Shown here piece after piece: positions 9,312 through 20,282 of a stretch of 64,000 bases of DNA. The position numbers and the translations under genes are program-made. The notes below the pieces were generated by a model. That model did no database searches. It was not told where the DNA came from and saw only the letters and a list, made by a program, of their open reading frames with translations. The stretch comes from Thinopyrum elongatum. Its lineage: Eukaryota > Streptophyta > Magnoliopsida > Poales > Poaceae. Where the stretch lies: the NCBI GenBank assembly GCA_011799875.1, contig CM022301.1, forward strand, positions 210,511,888 through 210,575,887, in the 5' to 3' direction. Numbering within the stretch: the stretch's first letter is position 1; each line of letters starts with the position of its first letter.

Positions 9312-11572
9312 GTTTGTCCATCAGTTTGGGGGTGACATGTAGTACTAAAAAGCAGTTTAGTCCCCAACTTAGCCCATAAACATCTCCAAAAGTGGCTAAG
9401 AAATTTAGTATCACGATCTGAAACAATAGTATTTGGCACACCATGCAAGCGTATAATTTCACGAAAGAACAAATCAGCAACATTAACAGCATCATCGCTT
9501 TTATGACATGGTATAAAGTGTGCCATTTTCGAGAACCTATCCACGACAACAAATATGCTATCCCTCCCCTTCTTTGTTCGAGGTAAACCTAAAACAAAGT
9601 CCATAGATATATCCTCCCAAGGAACACTAGGTACAGGCAAAGGCATATATAAACCATGAGGATTGAGTCGTGACTTAGCTTTTTGACATGTAGTGCAGCG
9701 AGCAACAAAACGCTCAACATCCCGTCTCATCTTTGGCCAAAAGAAATGTGTAGAAAGTATATCCTCCGTCTTCTTCACGCCAAAGTGTCCCATTAATCCT
9801 CCTCCATGCGCCTCCTGCAACAACAAAAGACGAACGGAGCTAGCTGGAATGCATAGCTTGTTAGCACGAAACACAAATCCATCGTTAACGACGAACTTGT
9901 TCCATGTTCTCCCTTCCTTACAATTCTGCAATACATCTTTAAATTCAGCATCATGCACATATTGATCTTTGATGGTCTCCAAACCAAATATTTTAAAGTC
10001 AAGTTGTGAAAGCATAGTATAACGACGAGACAATGCATCAGCAATAACATTTTCTTTACCCTTCTTGTGTTTAATCACATAAGGGAAAGTCTCAATAAAT
10101 TCAACCCATTTAGCATGTCTACGGTTCAGTTTTGCTTGACTTTTAATGTGTTTCAAAGATTCATGATCAGAATGTATAACAAATTCTTTGGGCCATAAAT
10201 AATGTTGCCATGTTTCTAAGGTCCGAACAAGAGCATATAATTCTTTATCATAAGTAGAATAGTTCAGACTAGGCCCACTCAATTTTTCAGAAAAGTATGC
10301 AACAGGTTTGCCATCTTGTAATAAAACACCTCCTAATCCAATTCCACTAGCATCACATTCAAGCTCAAAAGTCTTATTAAAATCAGGAAGTTGGAGTAAA
10401 GGAGCATGTGTCAACTTATCTTTCAATGCCGTGAAGGCTTCTTCCTGTGAGGTACCCCAAACAAAAGGCACATCCTTCTTTGTAAGCTCATTGAGAGGTG
10501 CAGCAATGGTGCTGAAATCTCTCACAAAACGCCTATAGAAACCAGCGAGTCCAAGAAAACTCCTCACTTGAGTGACCGTTTTGGGCTGTGGCCAACTCTC
10601 AATAGCTTCAATCTTGGCTTTATCAACTTCAATTCCCTGTGGAGTAACAACATAGCCAAGAAAAGATACTCGGTCGGTGCAAAAGGTGCACTTCCCAAGG
10701 TTACCAAACAAACGTGCATCCCGTAAAGCAATAAAAACAGCACGTAAATGTTCCAAATGTTCCTCCAAAGATCTGCTATAAATCAGTATATCATCAAAAT
10801 AGACTACCACAAATCGTCCAATGAAAGCACGTAAAACTTCGTTCATTAATCTCATGAAAGTACTAGGTGCATTAGTTAACCCAAAAGGCATGACTAACCA
10901 CTCATATAATCCAAACTTTGTTTTAAATGCTGTTTTCCATTCATCCCCCAATTTCATACGAATTTGATGGTATCCACTACGCAAATCAACTTTGGAGAAT
11001 ATTGTAGAGCCACTCAATTCATCAAGCATATCATCTAGTCTAGGAATAGGATGACGATAACGAATAGTAATATTATTAATGCCTCTACAATCAACACACA
11101 TACGCGATGTACCATCCTTTTTCGGCACTAGAATAATAGGAACAGCACAAGGACTAAGGGATTCGCGTATATAACCTTTGTCGAGCAACTCCTGTACTTG
11201 ACGCATAATCTCCTTTGTCTCCTCTGGATTGGTACGGTATGGCGCACGGTTTGGCAACGAAGCACCTGGAATTAAGTCAATCTGATGCTCAATCCCGCGA
11301 ATAGGTGGTAATCCCGGTGGCATGTCTTGTGGAAAGACGTCAGCGAACTCCTGCAAAATGTTAGTGACCGCAGGAGGCAAAGAGGAAGGCACGTCCTCGA
11401 ATGAAAATAATGCCTCTTTGCACACAAAAGCATAGCAAACAGAATTGCTGAAATCTAGATCATCAATATCAGATTTGGTGGCAAGTAAGCATGCACTTTT
11501 CAATTTAATTTCAGAAGCAACACTAGATGGTTTATTATTAGGCTTCATTTGTTGCTCAAATTCTTTTGCCAC
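9017..11572 (-). pseudogene. CRM-like pol Y: RT, RNase H, integrase truncated at the LTR
   Basis: Open frame of 851 residues. Reverse transcriptase spans about 115-290 with the active-site YFDD at 258-261. RNase H spans about 385-510, with the first catalytic Asp near 407 (ECDASG). Integrase starts at about 590 ([12 protein letters not shown] motif) and has catalytic Asp 658 and Asp 719. Integrase breaks off after HPQTDGQT (residue 754), before the catalytic Glu, and residues 755-851 are LTR-encoded (DEDIN..., [10 protein letters not shown]). Compared with copy Z it lacks a further 24 bp at the integrase/LTR junction. It would normally be fused to gag-protease upstream; a 32-bp duplication near 11591 puts it out of frame. 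Confidence 0.88.
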
Positions 11573-13434
11573 AATCTGATTTCCACTCTTATTTTTCTCC
11601 TGTTTTGCTTTACTAGATCTATATTTTTCTCCTGTTTTGCTTTACTAGCTCTATTAATATCATCTTTCAAAATAGAATCAGGAGTCATAGGAAGCAAAGT
11701 AATATGTTTATCCTTATGAACAAGAGTATACTGATTGTTTCTACCATGGTGTACAGAATTTTTATCAAATTGCCATGGTCTACCAAGTAATAATGAACAT
11801 GCTTCCATGGGTACCACATCACAATCAACATAATCAGCATATGTAGAGATACTAAAATGCACACGAACAGTACGTGTTACCTTAACCTTGCCGCTGTTGT
11901 TGAACCATTGGATATAGTAAGGATGTGGATGTGGTCTTGTGGTGAGAGATAGCTTCTCCACCATCTCCATGCTAGCCAAGTTGTTGCAGCTCCCTCCATC
12001 TATGATGACGCGAACAGAACGTTCCTTCACAACTCCCTTTGTATGGAACAAATTATGCCTCTGATTTTGCTCAGCTTGTGTGACCTGCACACTCAAAACA
12101 CGTTGAGCAACTAAACATTCATACCTGTCAGCGTCTTCAGGAGCCATGTATTGCGTCTCATGATCAGAATCATCTCCACCGTGTTCTTCACTTGTAATAA
12201 GAGCCAAAGTCTCCTCATCATAGTCACTAGCGGACTCATACCCACCATCCTCAGTAGCAATCGTAACACGCGGAGATTGGCATTCTCTCGCATAATGACC
12301 TCTTCCCTTACAACGACGACAAATAATATCATGTGTGTGCCCTGTTGATGCCATAGATGAAGAAGAGCTCTGGGCAGGCCCAGAAGGTGTACTCTTGGCA
12401 GATGGTGGTGGTGGTGCCTGTTTTCTTGTATCTCGGTTGGAATTGGCGGCTGAAGTCAGTGGTGCCGCAGTAGGACGTGTGGGAGTAGAGGAGGCACGCG
12501 GTGTCCATGATGAAGATCGACCTGCAGAAAAATTAGTTCGCGCCAATGCCTGTCGATCCTGCACTTCACGTTCAGCTTTACAAGCAAGATGGAATAAACG
12601 AGTGATATTATTATACTCCTTATACTCTAGAATGGTCTGAATCTCTCTATTTAATCCACCCATGAAACGTGCAAGCATAGCTTCGTTCTCCTCAACAATA
12701 CCACATCTAATCATGCCAGTTTGTAATTCCTGATAATATTCTTCTACAGAATTTTTTCCTTGTCTTAAGCGCTGCAATTTTTGAAGTAATTCACGTTGAT
12801 AATATGGTGGAACCCAACGAGTACGCATAGCAGTTTTCAAAGCAGCCCACGTAGCTGGAATAGGATATAATCTACAATGTTCAGACCACCATACACATGC
12901 AAAACTAGTGAAAGCACAAACAGCAGCAGCAACACATCGTTCCTCGGGATATTGTAAACATGTAAAACGTTGTTCAGTTTCTAACTCCCAAGTAAGATAT
13001 ATATCAGGAACATATCTACCCTCAAATGGTGGAATATTCAATTTTAATTTAGGAAGATGGTCATGATCTCGTACCTGAAGTGGTGGTGCAGGCCTACCTT
13101 TGCGATTATTTGCATGTGGACGACCTGGTGCTGGTGGTTGCACGTAGTTATGATTTTGATCAACCTCATCCTCATAATCGCCCGCGTAATCATCCTTCTC
13201 CTCGGCACCAGCAGCAGCAGGAGCAGGAGCCAAAGAAGCATCAACAGTAGGTACAGCAGCACCAGAAGTTTGGCCATCCTCAAGAGGAACACGCTTCGCT
13301 CGTCCGAACTGATTTGGAAGGGGGCGTTGTTGTTGTCGTTGCAGAGGTGCGACAGGTGCAGCCGGTGGTGGTTGGGGAAGACGCGTGAGCAATTCATTAA
13401 ACTTGTTATCCAGCTTTGTCTCGAACGACTTCTC
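11545..13434 (-). pseudogene. CRM-like gag and aspartic protease (copy Y), 5'-truncated
   Basis: Open frame of about 629 residues that enters from the LTR 3 border at 13434 and lacks roughly the first 50 residues of gag, including the start codon (first internal Met at 13392). It carries the retrotransposon gag core (WWSEHCRL, YYQRELLQKLQRLRQGKNSVEEYYQELQ region), a basic Ser/Thr/Pro-rich stretch, a CCHC zinc knuckle (CRRCKGRGHYAREC) and a retropepsin with IIDGGS at the active site. The frame ends in the 32-bp duplication. The duplicated stretch 12612-13434 matches 14357-15178 in copy X. Confidence 0.87.
11591..11654. repeat. 32-bp tandem duplication splitting gag-pol
   Basis: The unit ATTTTTCTCCTGTTTTGCTT... 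starts at 11591 and again at 11623. Thirty-two bases is not a multiple of three, so this duplication shifts the frame between the gag-protease and RT open frames and explains why one polyprotein appears as two. Confidence 0.85.
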
Positions 13435-14356
13435 TGATAGAGGCGAGGGTGTCCCGATCTTTCGATGAGATGATAGCTATCGTTTTTGGTGGAGTAGACT
13501 TTGACGATCCGACTACGAACGTGCGAGGACGTCGCGCCTTAGCAATCGCTAAACCAACTCCGAGAGGTTATTGACCACGCCGGAGCACAATCAACCTGAC
13601 CACGAGGGTCTATCTCCTGCAAGCAAACGAAGAACAAGCAAGAAACTAAGATTTGCAATCTGGATATTGCGAATATAAGATGAAAGCTTTATTGATCAAG
13701 GTGGGGTTCTGTGACGTCTTGGTCTGGTCGTTGAACACAAATGAAGTACGCGAAGTTGCAGCTATGGCAAACTTTTAATCTAAACAAAACCCAAAGTCTA
13801 AACGGTGCCCTAAGGGCTGTATATATGGAGGAAGAGGAGGGGATTTCGTGGCCCTTGAAGGAGGGGTCCGAAACCAACCCTATCTCTTGTTTCCCCACAC
13901 ATACGGACTCTAAAAACAGCCTATACTCAAGTATTTCGAAATTACATGGGCCTGGCCCAATAATAAGGTGACGCAGCACCTATAATAGCCTCTGGACGAA
14001 ATTTATGAAGTGACATCTTGTATATTTCGTCCAAGGCTTCCTGCACTCATTATGGTGGGTTCAAAGTCCTGAAATCATCACTTGTAACTCCGTTCTTGTT
14101 CCCCTTGTGCATGCCATCATCTCCATGCTTGAACTTGCTCCAAGGTTCCTCTTTCTTGTCCAAGCTAGGCCCTTCATTTGTAAGCAAAACAAATGTATCC
14201 AATTTAGGCAGCATCATATTCTCATGAACTTTAGAATCATTACCAAGAAACGAAAGTACCTGATATTTTAATTGGCGTGCGCGAGCTCTAGTAATTGGTC
14301 CAGTATGTATAGAAGCAGGGGTTGTGGGTGTAACAATGGTATTGATGTCCTCATCA
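13435..14356 (-). repeat. CRM-like LTR copy 3 (internal)
   Basis: 922 bp with intact TG...CA ends, lying between two overlapping gag pieces. Left neighbour ends ...GACTTCTC; right neighbour begins ATACTCC. No TSD, and the gag pieces overlap by about 820 bp, so it is not a simple insertion into one gag gene. Confidence 0.92.
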
Positions 14357-15322
14357 ATACTCCTTATACTCTAGAATGGTCTGAATCTCTCTATTTAATC
14401 CACCCATGAAACGTGCAAGCATAGCTTCATTCTCCTCAACAATACCACATCTAATCATGCCAGTTTGTAATTCCTGATAATATTCTTCTACAGAATTTTT
14501 TCCTTGTCTTAAGCGCTGCAATTTTTGAAGTAATTCACGTTGATAATATGGTTGAACCCAACGAGTACGCATAGCAGTTTTCAAAGCAGCCCACGTAGCT
14601 GGAATAGGATATAATCTACAATGTTCAGACCACCATACACATGCAAAACTAGTGAAAGCACAAACAGCAGCAGCAACACGTCGTTCCTCGGGATATTGTA
14701 AACATGTAAAACGTTGTTCAGTTTCTAACTCCCAAGTAAGATATATATCAGGAACATATCTACCCTCGAATGGTGGAATATTCAATTTTAATTTAGGAAG
14801 ATGGTCATGATCTCGTACCTGAAGTGGTGGTGCAGACCTACCATTGCGATTATTTGCATGTGGACGACCTGGTGCTGGTGGTTGCACGTAGTTATGATTT
14901 TGATCAACCTCATCCTCATAATCGCCCGCGTAATCATCCTCCTCCTCGGCACCAGCAGCAGCAGGAGCAGGAGCCAAAGAAGCATGAACAGTAGGTACAG
15001 CAGCACCAGAAGTTTGGCCATCCTCAAGAGGAACATGCTTCGCTCGTCCGAACTGATTTGGAAGGGGGCGTTGTTGTTGTCGTTGCAGAGGTGCGACAGG
15101 TGCAGCCGGTGGTGGTTGGGGAAGACGCGTGAGCAATTCATTAAACTTGTTATCCAGCTTTGTCTCGAACGACTTCTCCATGCCATCTATCTTCTCCATG
15201 GCCTCTTCAAATCTGTTTAGCACATCTCCCACCTGGCCACTCATCATTTGCTGAAATTTATCATGCAACTCCTTGTTCGTCATGTTCTCCCAGTCAATCT
15301 CGTCGGCTTGTGATCCTGCCAT
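14354..15322 (-). pseudogene. CRM-like gag N-terminal fragment (copy X)
   Basis: The gag start codon is at 15322 (MAGSQADEIDWENM); 322 codons follow. It carries the coiled N-terminus, the Pro/Gln-rich linker, an acidic patch and most of the gag core, then ends at LTR 3. The LTR's own first bases (TGA) supply the stop codon. The zinc knuckle, protease and all of pol are missing from this unit. The start is chosen because it follows the leader and PBS directly and the missing N-terminus of copy Y matches it. Confidence 0.85.
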
Positions 15323-16396
15323 GGTTAGCAGCAATAGAAACACACAAGAATATGATGCTTCAGACTACTAGAAAGTGGTGGTGGTGTGGTGTGGTGTCAC
15401 AAATCCGTCAAGCAAATCTCAAATTCTTACCAGTTCTTACCCAACAGCAGGTGGTGATCGGCAACCTTTGTAGTCAAAACTCTCAGAGCTTGGACAGAGC
15501 GATTGCCAGGTGGTGTCAAACGCACGATGTAGATGTATGTGGAGCTGGGAAGGCTTATGATATGGTAGCAAAAAGGGTCAGCAATAATCAATTCAGAGAT
15601 GCAATGTTGAATAAACTCTCAACGACGGTACTGTGCTGGTCCTAGGCTAGACCGTGCTAGAGACGCGAGCCTAGAACACTAACAAAAATCACGGCGCTGC
15701 ACGTAAACAAGGGAGGAGCACACTCTGAATATATAAATTTTTTTTGCACTTTTTTTTGCACTTTTTTTTTTGCTCCGCAACAATTTTTTTTCGAAAAAGT
15801 CTACAAATGGTCTAAAAACTGCCTAGCCAAAATTTTCCAGACTTAGTTTTTTTTTTTGAAACTGGAACTATTTTTCTTCTGCGGGTAGCACGAAAATTGG
15901 GGAATCCGACTTGTTCACGACTCGTAGTATCGCGTGATCTGGAACTCTAAAATAAAGGAATAAATACTGGACTCGGACTAGGACTGGTGGCAGAGATGAA
16001 TATGGTGGAACTCGGACTGGTGATGGTATATGACGGTAGTATCTGTGGGCTCGGATTGGTGGTGGTATATGGACTCGGATCGGTGGTGGTATCTGGACTC
16101 GGATCGGTGGTGGTATATGGTAGGGGCGATGATGATGGTGCGGCGGCGGCGTGACAACTTGTGAACAGAACTCGAAACTCTAAAGAACTAGACGCTAAGA
16201 CCAGCAACTTGACACGACGATGCAACCGCAAATTCAACAAAGCAAAAACCCTAAAAAGATTATGCAAAGGCTCAGATTGGTTCGGATATGATGAACTAAC
16301 CCTAAATTTTTTTTTTTGGCTTTTTCCTGGACTGTAGGTATGAAGAACAGACTCGATCTAAACTACGAAAAACTGTAAATCTCACCGAGCAACCTG
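15323..16396 (-). other. CRM-like 5' leader
   Basis: Non-coding leader between PBS and gag. It contains T-rich runs around 15735-15860 and an imperfect 24-bp repeat (actcggatcggtggtggtat) around 16040-16115. No open frame has recognisable domains. Confidence 0.7.
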
Positions 16397-16410
16397 GGAA
16401 TCTGATACCA
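16395..16410 (-). promoter_or_regulatory. Primer-binding site, initiator Met tRNA type
   Basis: The minus strand reads TGGTATCAGATTCCC two bases inside the 5' LTR. The first ten bases match the complement of the plant initiator tRNA-Met 3' end (TGGTATCAGAGCC). This fixes the orientation and identifies LTR copy 4 as the true 5' LTR. Confidence 0.85.
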
Positions 16411-16412
16411 CT

Positions 16413-17334
16413 TGATAGAGGTGAGGGTGTCCCGATCTTTCGATGAGATGATAGCTATCGTTTTTGGTGGAGTAGACTTTGACGATCCGACTACGAACGT
16501 GCGAGGACGTCGCGCCTTAGCAATCGCTAAACCAACTCCGAGAGGTTATTGACCACGCCGGAGCACAATCAACCTGACCACGAGGGTCTATCTCCTGCAA
16601 GCAAACGAAGAACAAGCAAGAAACTAAGATTTGCAATCTGGATATTGCGAATATAAGATGAAAGCTTTATTGATCAAGGTGGGGTTCTGTGACGTCTTGG
16701 TCTGGTCGTTGAACACAAACGAAGTACGCGAAGTTGCAGCTATGGCGAACTTTTAATCTAAACAAAACCCAAAGTCTAAACGGTGCCCTAAGGGCTGTAT
16801 ATATGGAGGAAGAGGAGGGGATTTCGTGGCCCTTGAAGGAGGGGTCCGAAACCAACCCTATCACTTGTTTCCCCACACATACGGACTCTAAAAACAGCCT
16901 ATACTCAAGTATTTCGAAATTACATGGGCCTGGCCCAATAATAAGGTGACGCAACACCTATAATAGCCTCTGGACGAAATTTATGAAGTGACATCTTGTA
17001 TATTTCGTCCAAGGCTTCCTGCACCCATTATGGTGGCTTCAAAGTCCTGAAATCATCACTTGTAACTCCGTTCTTGTTCCCCTTGTGCATGCCATCATCT
17101 CCATGCTTGAACTTGCTCCAAGGTTCCTCTTTCTTGTCCAAGCTAGGCCCTTCATTTGTAAGCAAAACAAATGTATCCAATTTAGGCAGCATCATATTCT
17201 CATGAACTTTAGAATCATTACCAAGAAACGAAAGTACCTGATATTTTAATTGGCGTGCGCGAGCTCTAGTAATTGGTCCAGTATGTATAGAAGCAGGGGT
17301 TGTGGGTGTAACAATGGTATTGATGTCCTCATCA
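16413..17334 (-). repeat. CRM-like LTR copy 4 (5' LTR)
   Basis: 922 bp, the only LTR of the four next to a PBS. The right end, CTCATCA, is followed by TSD TCAAT (17335-17339). Confidence 0.93.
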
Positions 17335-18413
17335 TCAATGGATTGATCATGGGGCTTATTACAAAGTGCTTGTTTGCAAGCTTCCACCTCGGCTCCAAGC
17401 TCCATCTCCGAGGAGATTGCAGAGGAATCGAAAGCTCGAGAGGTCCGAGAACGACCTAGACCTGATGAACAAGCAGGTCAAGCAGTCTCAAGGTGAGCGA
17501 CTGGTGCTTCATGTTATTTTGAACACGGATAGTGTATCATTTTTTTTAAGTAGAAGCTCATGCCGAACTATTTAAATGACAACGGCTTTAGCCGAGCTTG
17601 AGGGGCTCAAGGCCGACCTGTTGAAGGCTCGACAGGAGGCCAAGCAGCAGAAGGCTGCTGCTACCAAGGCGGAGAAAGACCTAGCTACCGAAAAGGTGGC
17701 TAGGGGGAAAGATCAGGCGCGGGTCATAGAGGTCGAGGAGACCCTGAAGGGCGTGTTAGAAGCACGCGATACCCTTCAGGCTGAGGAGCAAAAGGCAAAG
17801 GAAGAGCTCAAGAAGCTCGGTCTTGCATACTCCGAGCTCCAGACCAAGGCCCGAGCTGACCGCGAGGTGCTCCAACAAGTGGAGCAGATAGCCGCGGGTA
17901 AGCCATATTTACTTCAATGTGTATTTGGCAGCAAAGGGTTCGTCGAGCTCACCCAGCTATGGTGCTCCGCGGAGGTCTTCGCATATATCAATTGGATGTC
18001 ATGAGGTAGAGAAGGCGTGCTGGCGGCAGTTCCAGGAGTCGCCGCAGTCACAGCTGCTGAATCATCGGATGAAGCAGCTGGCAGAGCTATTCTGCGTGGC
18101 GAGGCCGACGCTCCAGGACATCTGCATCAAACTGTGGCCCGCCAAAGCACTGCCGACCAGCTTCTTCGGCCTTCTAGCTCGGCTGCGGGCGGCCAGCCCA
18201 CAAGTGGTTAGCTGGAAGAAATCTGCGTGCCTTGAGGGAGCCCGGCGGGCGTATGCCTGTGTGAAGACGCACTTCCGGAAGGTCGACGCGGAGGTTGTTG
18301 CTGCGGAACCCCCCGAAGGGAAGGTGCGCACCACAGAGCAGTTCTTTGCCGAAGTGGAAGAGAGCGCCCGGGTTACCGAGGCCATGTGTCTAAAGGACAC
18401 TTTGTATTTTTAG
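17335..18413 (+). pseudogene. Antisense accessory gene of RLG-1, 3' part (coiled coil and C-terminal domain)
   Basis: Continuation of the gene that starts at 3865. A 5' exon part ends at about 17491 before GTGAGC. The last exon, from about 17592, encodes a long Ala/Glu/Lys-rich coiled coil (about 17592-17890), the KPYLLQCVFGS block and a C-terminal domain with LWPAKALPTSFFGLL and CLEGARRAYACVKTHF. Similar C-termini follow PF04195 regions in other grass elements. One frame change is needed near 18000. The stop is at 18411-18413. An apparent GTAAGC donor at 17898 is probably not used, because coding similarity runs straight through it. Confidence 0.7.
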
Positions 18414-19164
18414 ATAGTACTTCGGAATGCCGAAGTATGTGGGGTGTATAAAAAACTGTCTTTTGTTTTAATGAGTATGGCTTTAAGATTTCCTCATACG
18501 GTTTTGTTGTTTATTACTTGATATTCCTCCTGTTTGACCGTGTTTAAACTGAAAGTGGCCAGTCGCCGGCTTCTACCCCAAATGTAGAATATACAGAGGG
18601 TGTTCCTTAAGGCAGTTACAGAGGGTGTTCCTTGAGGCGGTCCGTGCTCATAGGAACTAGGCAATCAGAGTATAACAACTTTATAACTTTCACTTAGTCA
18701 TATGAGTTTGACGGTGGGTGTCGGCCCAGTGGGAACCAGGGTACCCCGACCCGTCTGCCTTTGGCCCAAGGGGCGACACGTGGGCTTGCCTAGGAAGGAT
18801 GGCCCTGCCTCGACCTCGCCGGGGGAAGTCACCTCGCGAGGCCCCTCGCCACCAGGCCAAGCCCTGCCGAGGTCGCCAAGCACCAGGTTGCCTCGCGAGG
18901 CTCCCTTCGCGAGGACGCCTCACAAAGCAGGTCGTACGGCGTCAGCCACGGGGCTCCGTGTCCAGCACGTGGATGACGTCCCGCTGTCAGGATAAGGACG
19001 GCGGGGCATGACCAAGGCAGTTTCCATTCTAGTGATAAGGGAGCAGCGGCGTCTGTCACCCCCAAAGCAAGTCCCAAAGCTTTCCTCTTTGGTGTAAGGA
19101 GATCAGGATAGATCGGTGTGCCAGGGCGGAGATCATCACCGAGCCCACCAGCACGTCAGGACGA
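18414..19164. other. RLG-1 internal non-coding region
   Basis: 3' flank of the antisense gene. An imperfect tandem pair of 'acagagggtgttcctt' occurs at 18592-18640. A GC-rich block at 18710-18990 repeats CCTCGCGAGGC-like palindromes. The GC-rich open frames here show no recognisable domain. Confidence 0.6.
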
Positions 19165-20254
19165 TTACTTTAGCAGGCGGAGACCACCTTTAGGCAGGAT
19201 AAGCCTGGGCGCCTGTCCCCCTTTGAATTGCCACTCTGTGGCCACCCTTTCCCGCTCATGTCTGGGGCTAACATGTCGCTCTGGGGAGGCTTGAAGGTCC
19301 CCCTCGGGATTACCGGCGTCGTCAGCCGTTGACGTACCGTTATCGATGGTGGCGTTATTCCCAGCGGCGTCCCCTGTGGTGCCCCTTTCGCGTCTGCGCC
19401 GACGTCTTGGAGGGGTGTTGACCATGTGCACATTGTAAGTAGATGTTGTGGTCCACTTGCCGGTGTTAGTCTATGGTGAAGTGGTCTCTGCAAGGCCGTC
19501 GACATCTTCATCCATGTCTGTGGCCTCGTCGTAGTCTAGCACATCGGTTAAATCATCGACCGTGGCAACTAGGTGGGTGGTGGGTGGGATGTAAAATTCC
19601 CGGTCGTCGGCTTTAAGTCCGATCTTGTCATAAACCGAGGTCTTGCCGTCCGAGATTGACAAGCTCTGGATTCGGTCAAGCATCTCATTAAGGTGAGATA
19701 ACTCCTCGGGATTCATGGCCTGGTCGTAGGCCGGATTTACTTGAAGTAGCATTGGCGGTACGGTCAATGCGTCTTCGGCCGCGCCAGGAGCCAGAGTGGA
19801 TTCTAGATCCATGATAGGGATCGGTTCTAAGCCCGATACCGGATTCTAAGCCGAGCTCTAATTTAAGTATGAGCTGGGTGTTGTGATAGAGTCGTCAGAG
19901 GTGGGGGGGGGGGGGGGGCAATCCATCTGCGCCTCCCGGTGTTGGAGGGCCTGATGCGTCGTCCTCAAAGGAAATCGGTTCCGAAGTCGAGCTCGTGATG
20001 CTCGTCAAGCCCTGAATCTGGCCAGGTGTCCAGCCTGATAGGACAAGCTCGCCGCGGGAATCCACGGTGTACTCCAACCCTCCGAAGGTTACGACCTGAT
20101 CGGGGGCGTAGTTCTCGATGGTGTCCAGATGGCCCATCGGGTCGGCGCAGAAAATCATGCTGCCGAACACAAAAAGTTGGCTGGGGGCGTACACATCCCC
20201 GCGCCTGGTGCCGCAGTTGACCTGCAGATGAGCCATCGATCCTTTGCTGATCAA
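19165..20254 (-). pseudogene. RLG-1 sense-strand gag-like remnant
   Basis: Three short minus-strand frames in sequence (19895-20254, 19471-19812 and about 19165-19431) look like pieces of one former sense ORF beginning just inside the primer site. The first has Met at 20236 and a VYAPSQLFVFGSMIFCADP stretch. The second has an EELSHLNEMLDRIQSLS helix. The third has an NTPPRRRRRRE basic patch. A 16-base G run at 19903-19918, coding for prolines, is a likely slippage site. No zinc knuckle, protease or RT is present, so the element depended on another for mobility. Assignment to gag is by position, not by motif. Confidence 0.45.
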
Positions 20255-20262
20255 ATAGCGGA

Positions 20263-20280
20263 ACTCTCAATGAAAGCACC
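20263..20280 (-). promoter_or_regulatory. Putative primer-binding site of RLG-1
   Basis: The minus strand reads TGGTGCTTTCATTGAGAG two bases inside the LTR, beginning with the expected TGG. I could not match it to a particular tRNA. Confidence 0.5.
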
Positions 20281-20282
20281 AG

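Larger units (their letters stand above)
6042..17334 (-). mobile_element. CRM-like (centromeric chromovirus) composite with four LTRs
   Basis: Four direct LTR copies of 921-922 bp (6042-6963, 8391-9311, 13435-14356, 16413-17334) alternate with three truncated internal regions. Only the outermost ends carry a TSD (TCAAT). In element order (minus strand): LTR, tRNA-iMet-type PBS, leader, truncated gag; LTR, gag-protease-RT-RNase H-partial integrase; LTR, half RT-RNase H-partial integrase; LTR. The gag (ELETEQRF..., FHLACKAEREVQ), single-frame gag-pol and a polyprotein tail encoded inside the LTR match the CRM clade of chromoviruses as I know it (wheat/barley Cereba/Quinta-type). LTR copies differ at roughly six to eight positions by eye, so the insertion is young. 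Lacking a complete integrase, it cannot be autonomous. Confidence 0.85.

Noticed and set aside
11545..11640. Programmed frameshift between gag and pol of the CRM-like element
   Set aside because: The frame change is fully explained by the 32-bp tandem duplication; CRM elements normally use one frame.
19903..19918. G16 run as a regulatory quadruplex
   Set aside because: A single homopolymer run in a decayed proline-coding stretch; slippage is the simpler explanation.
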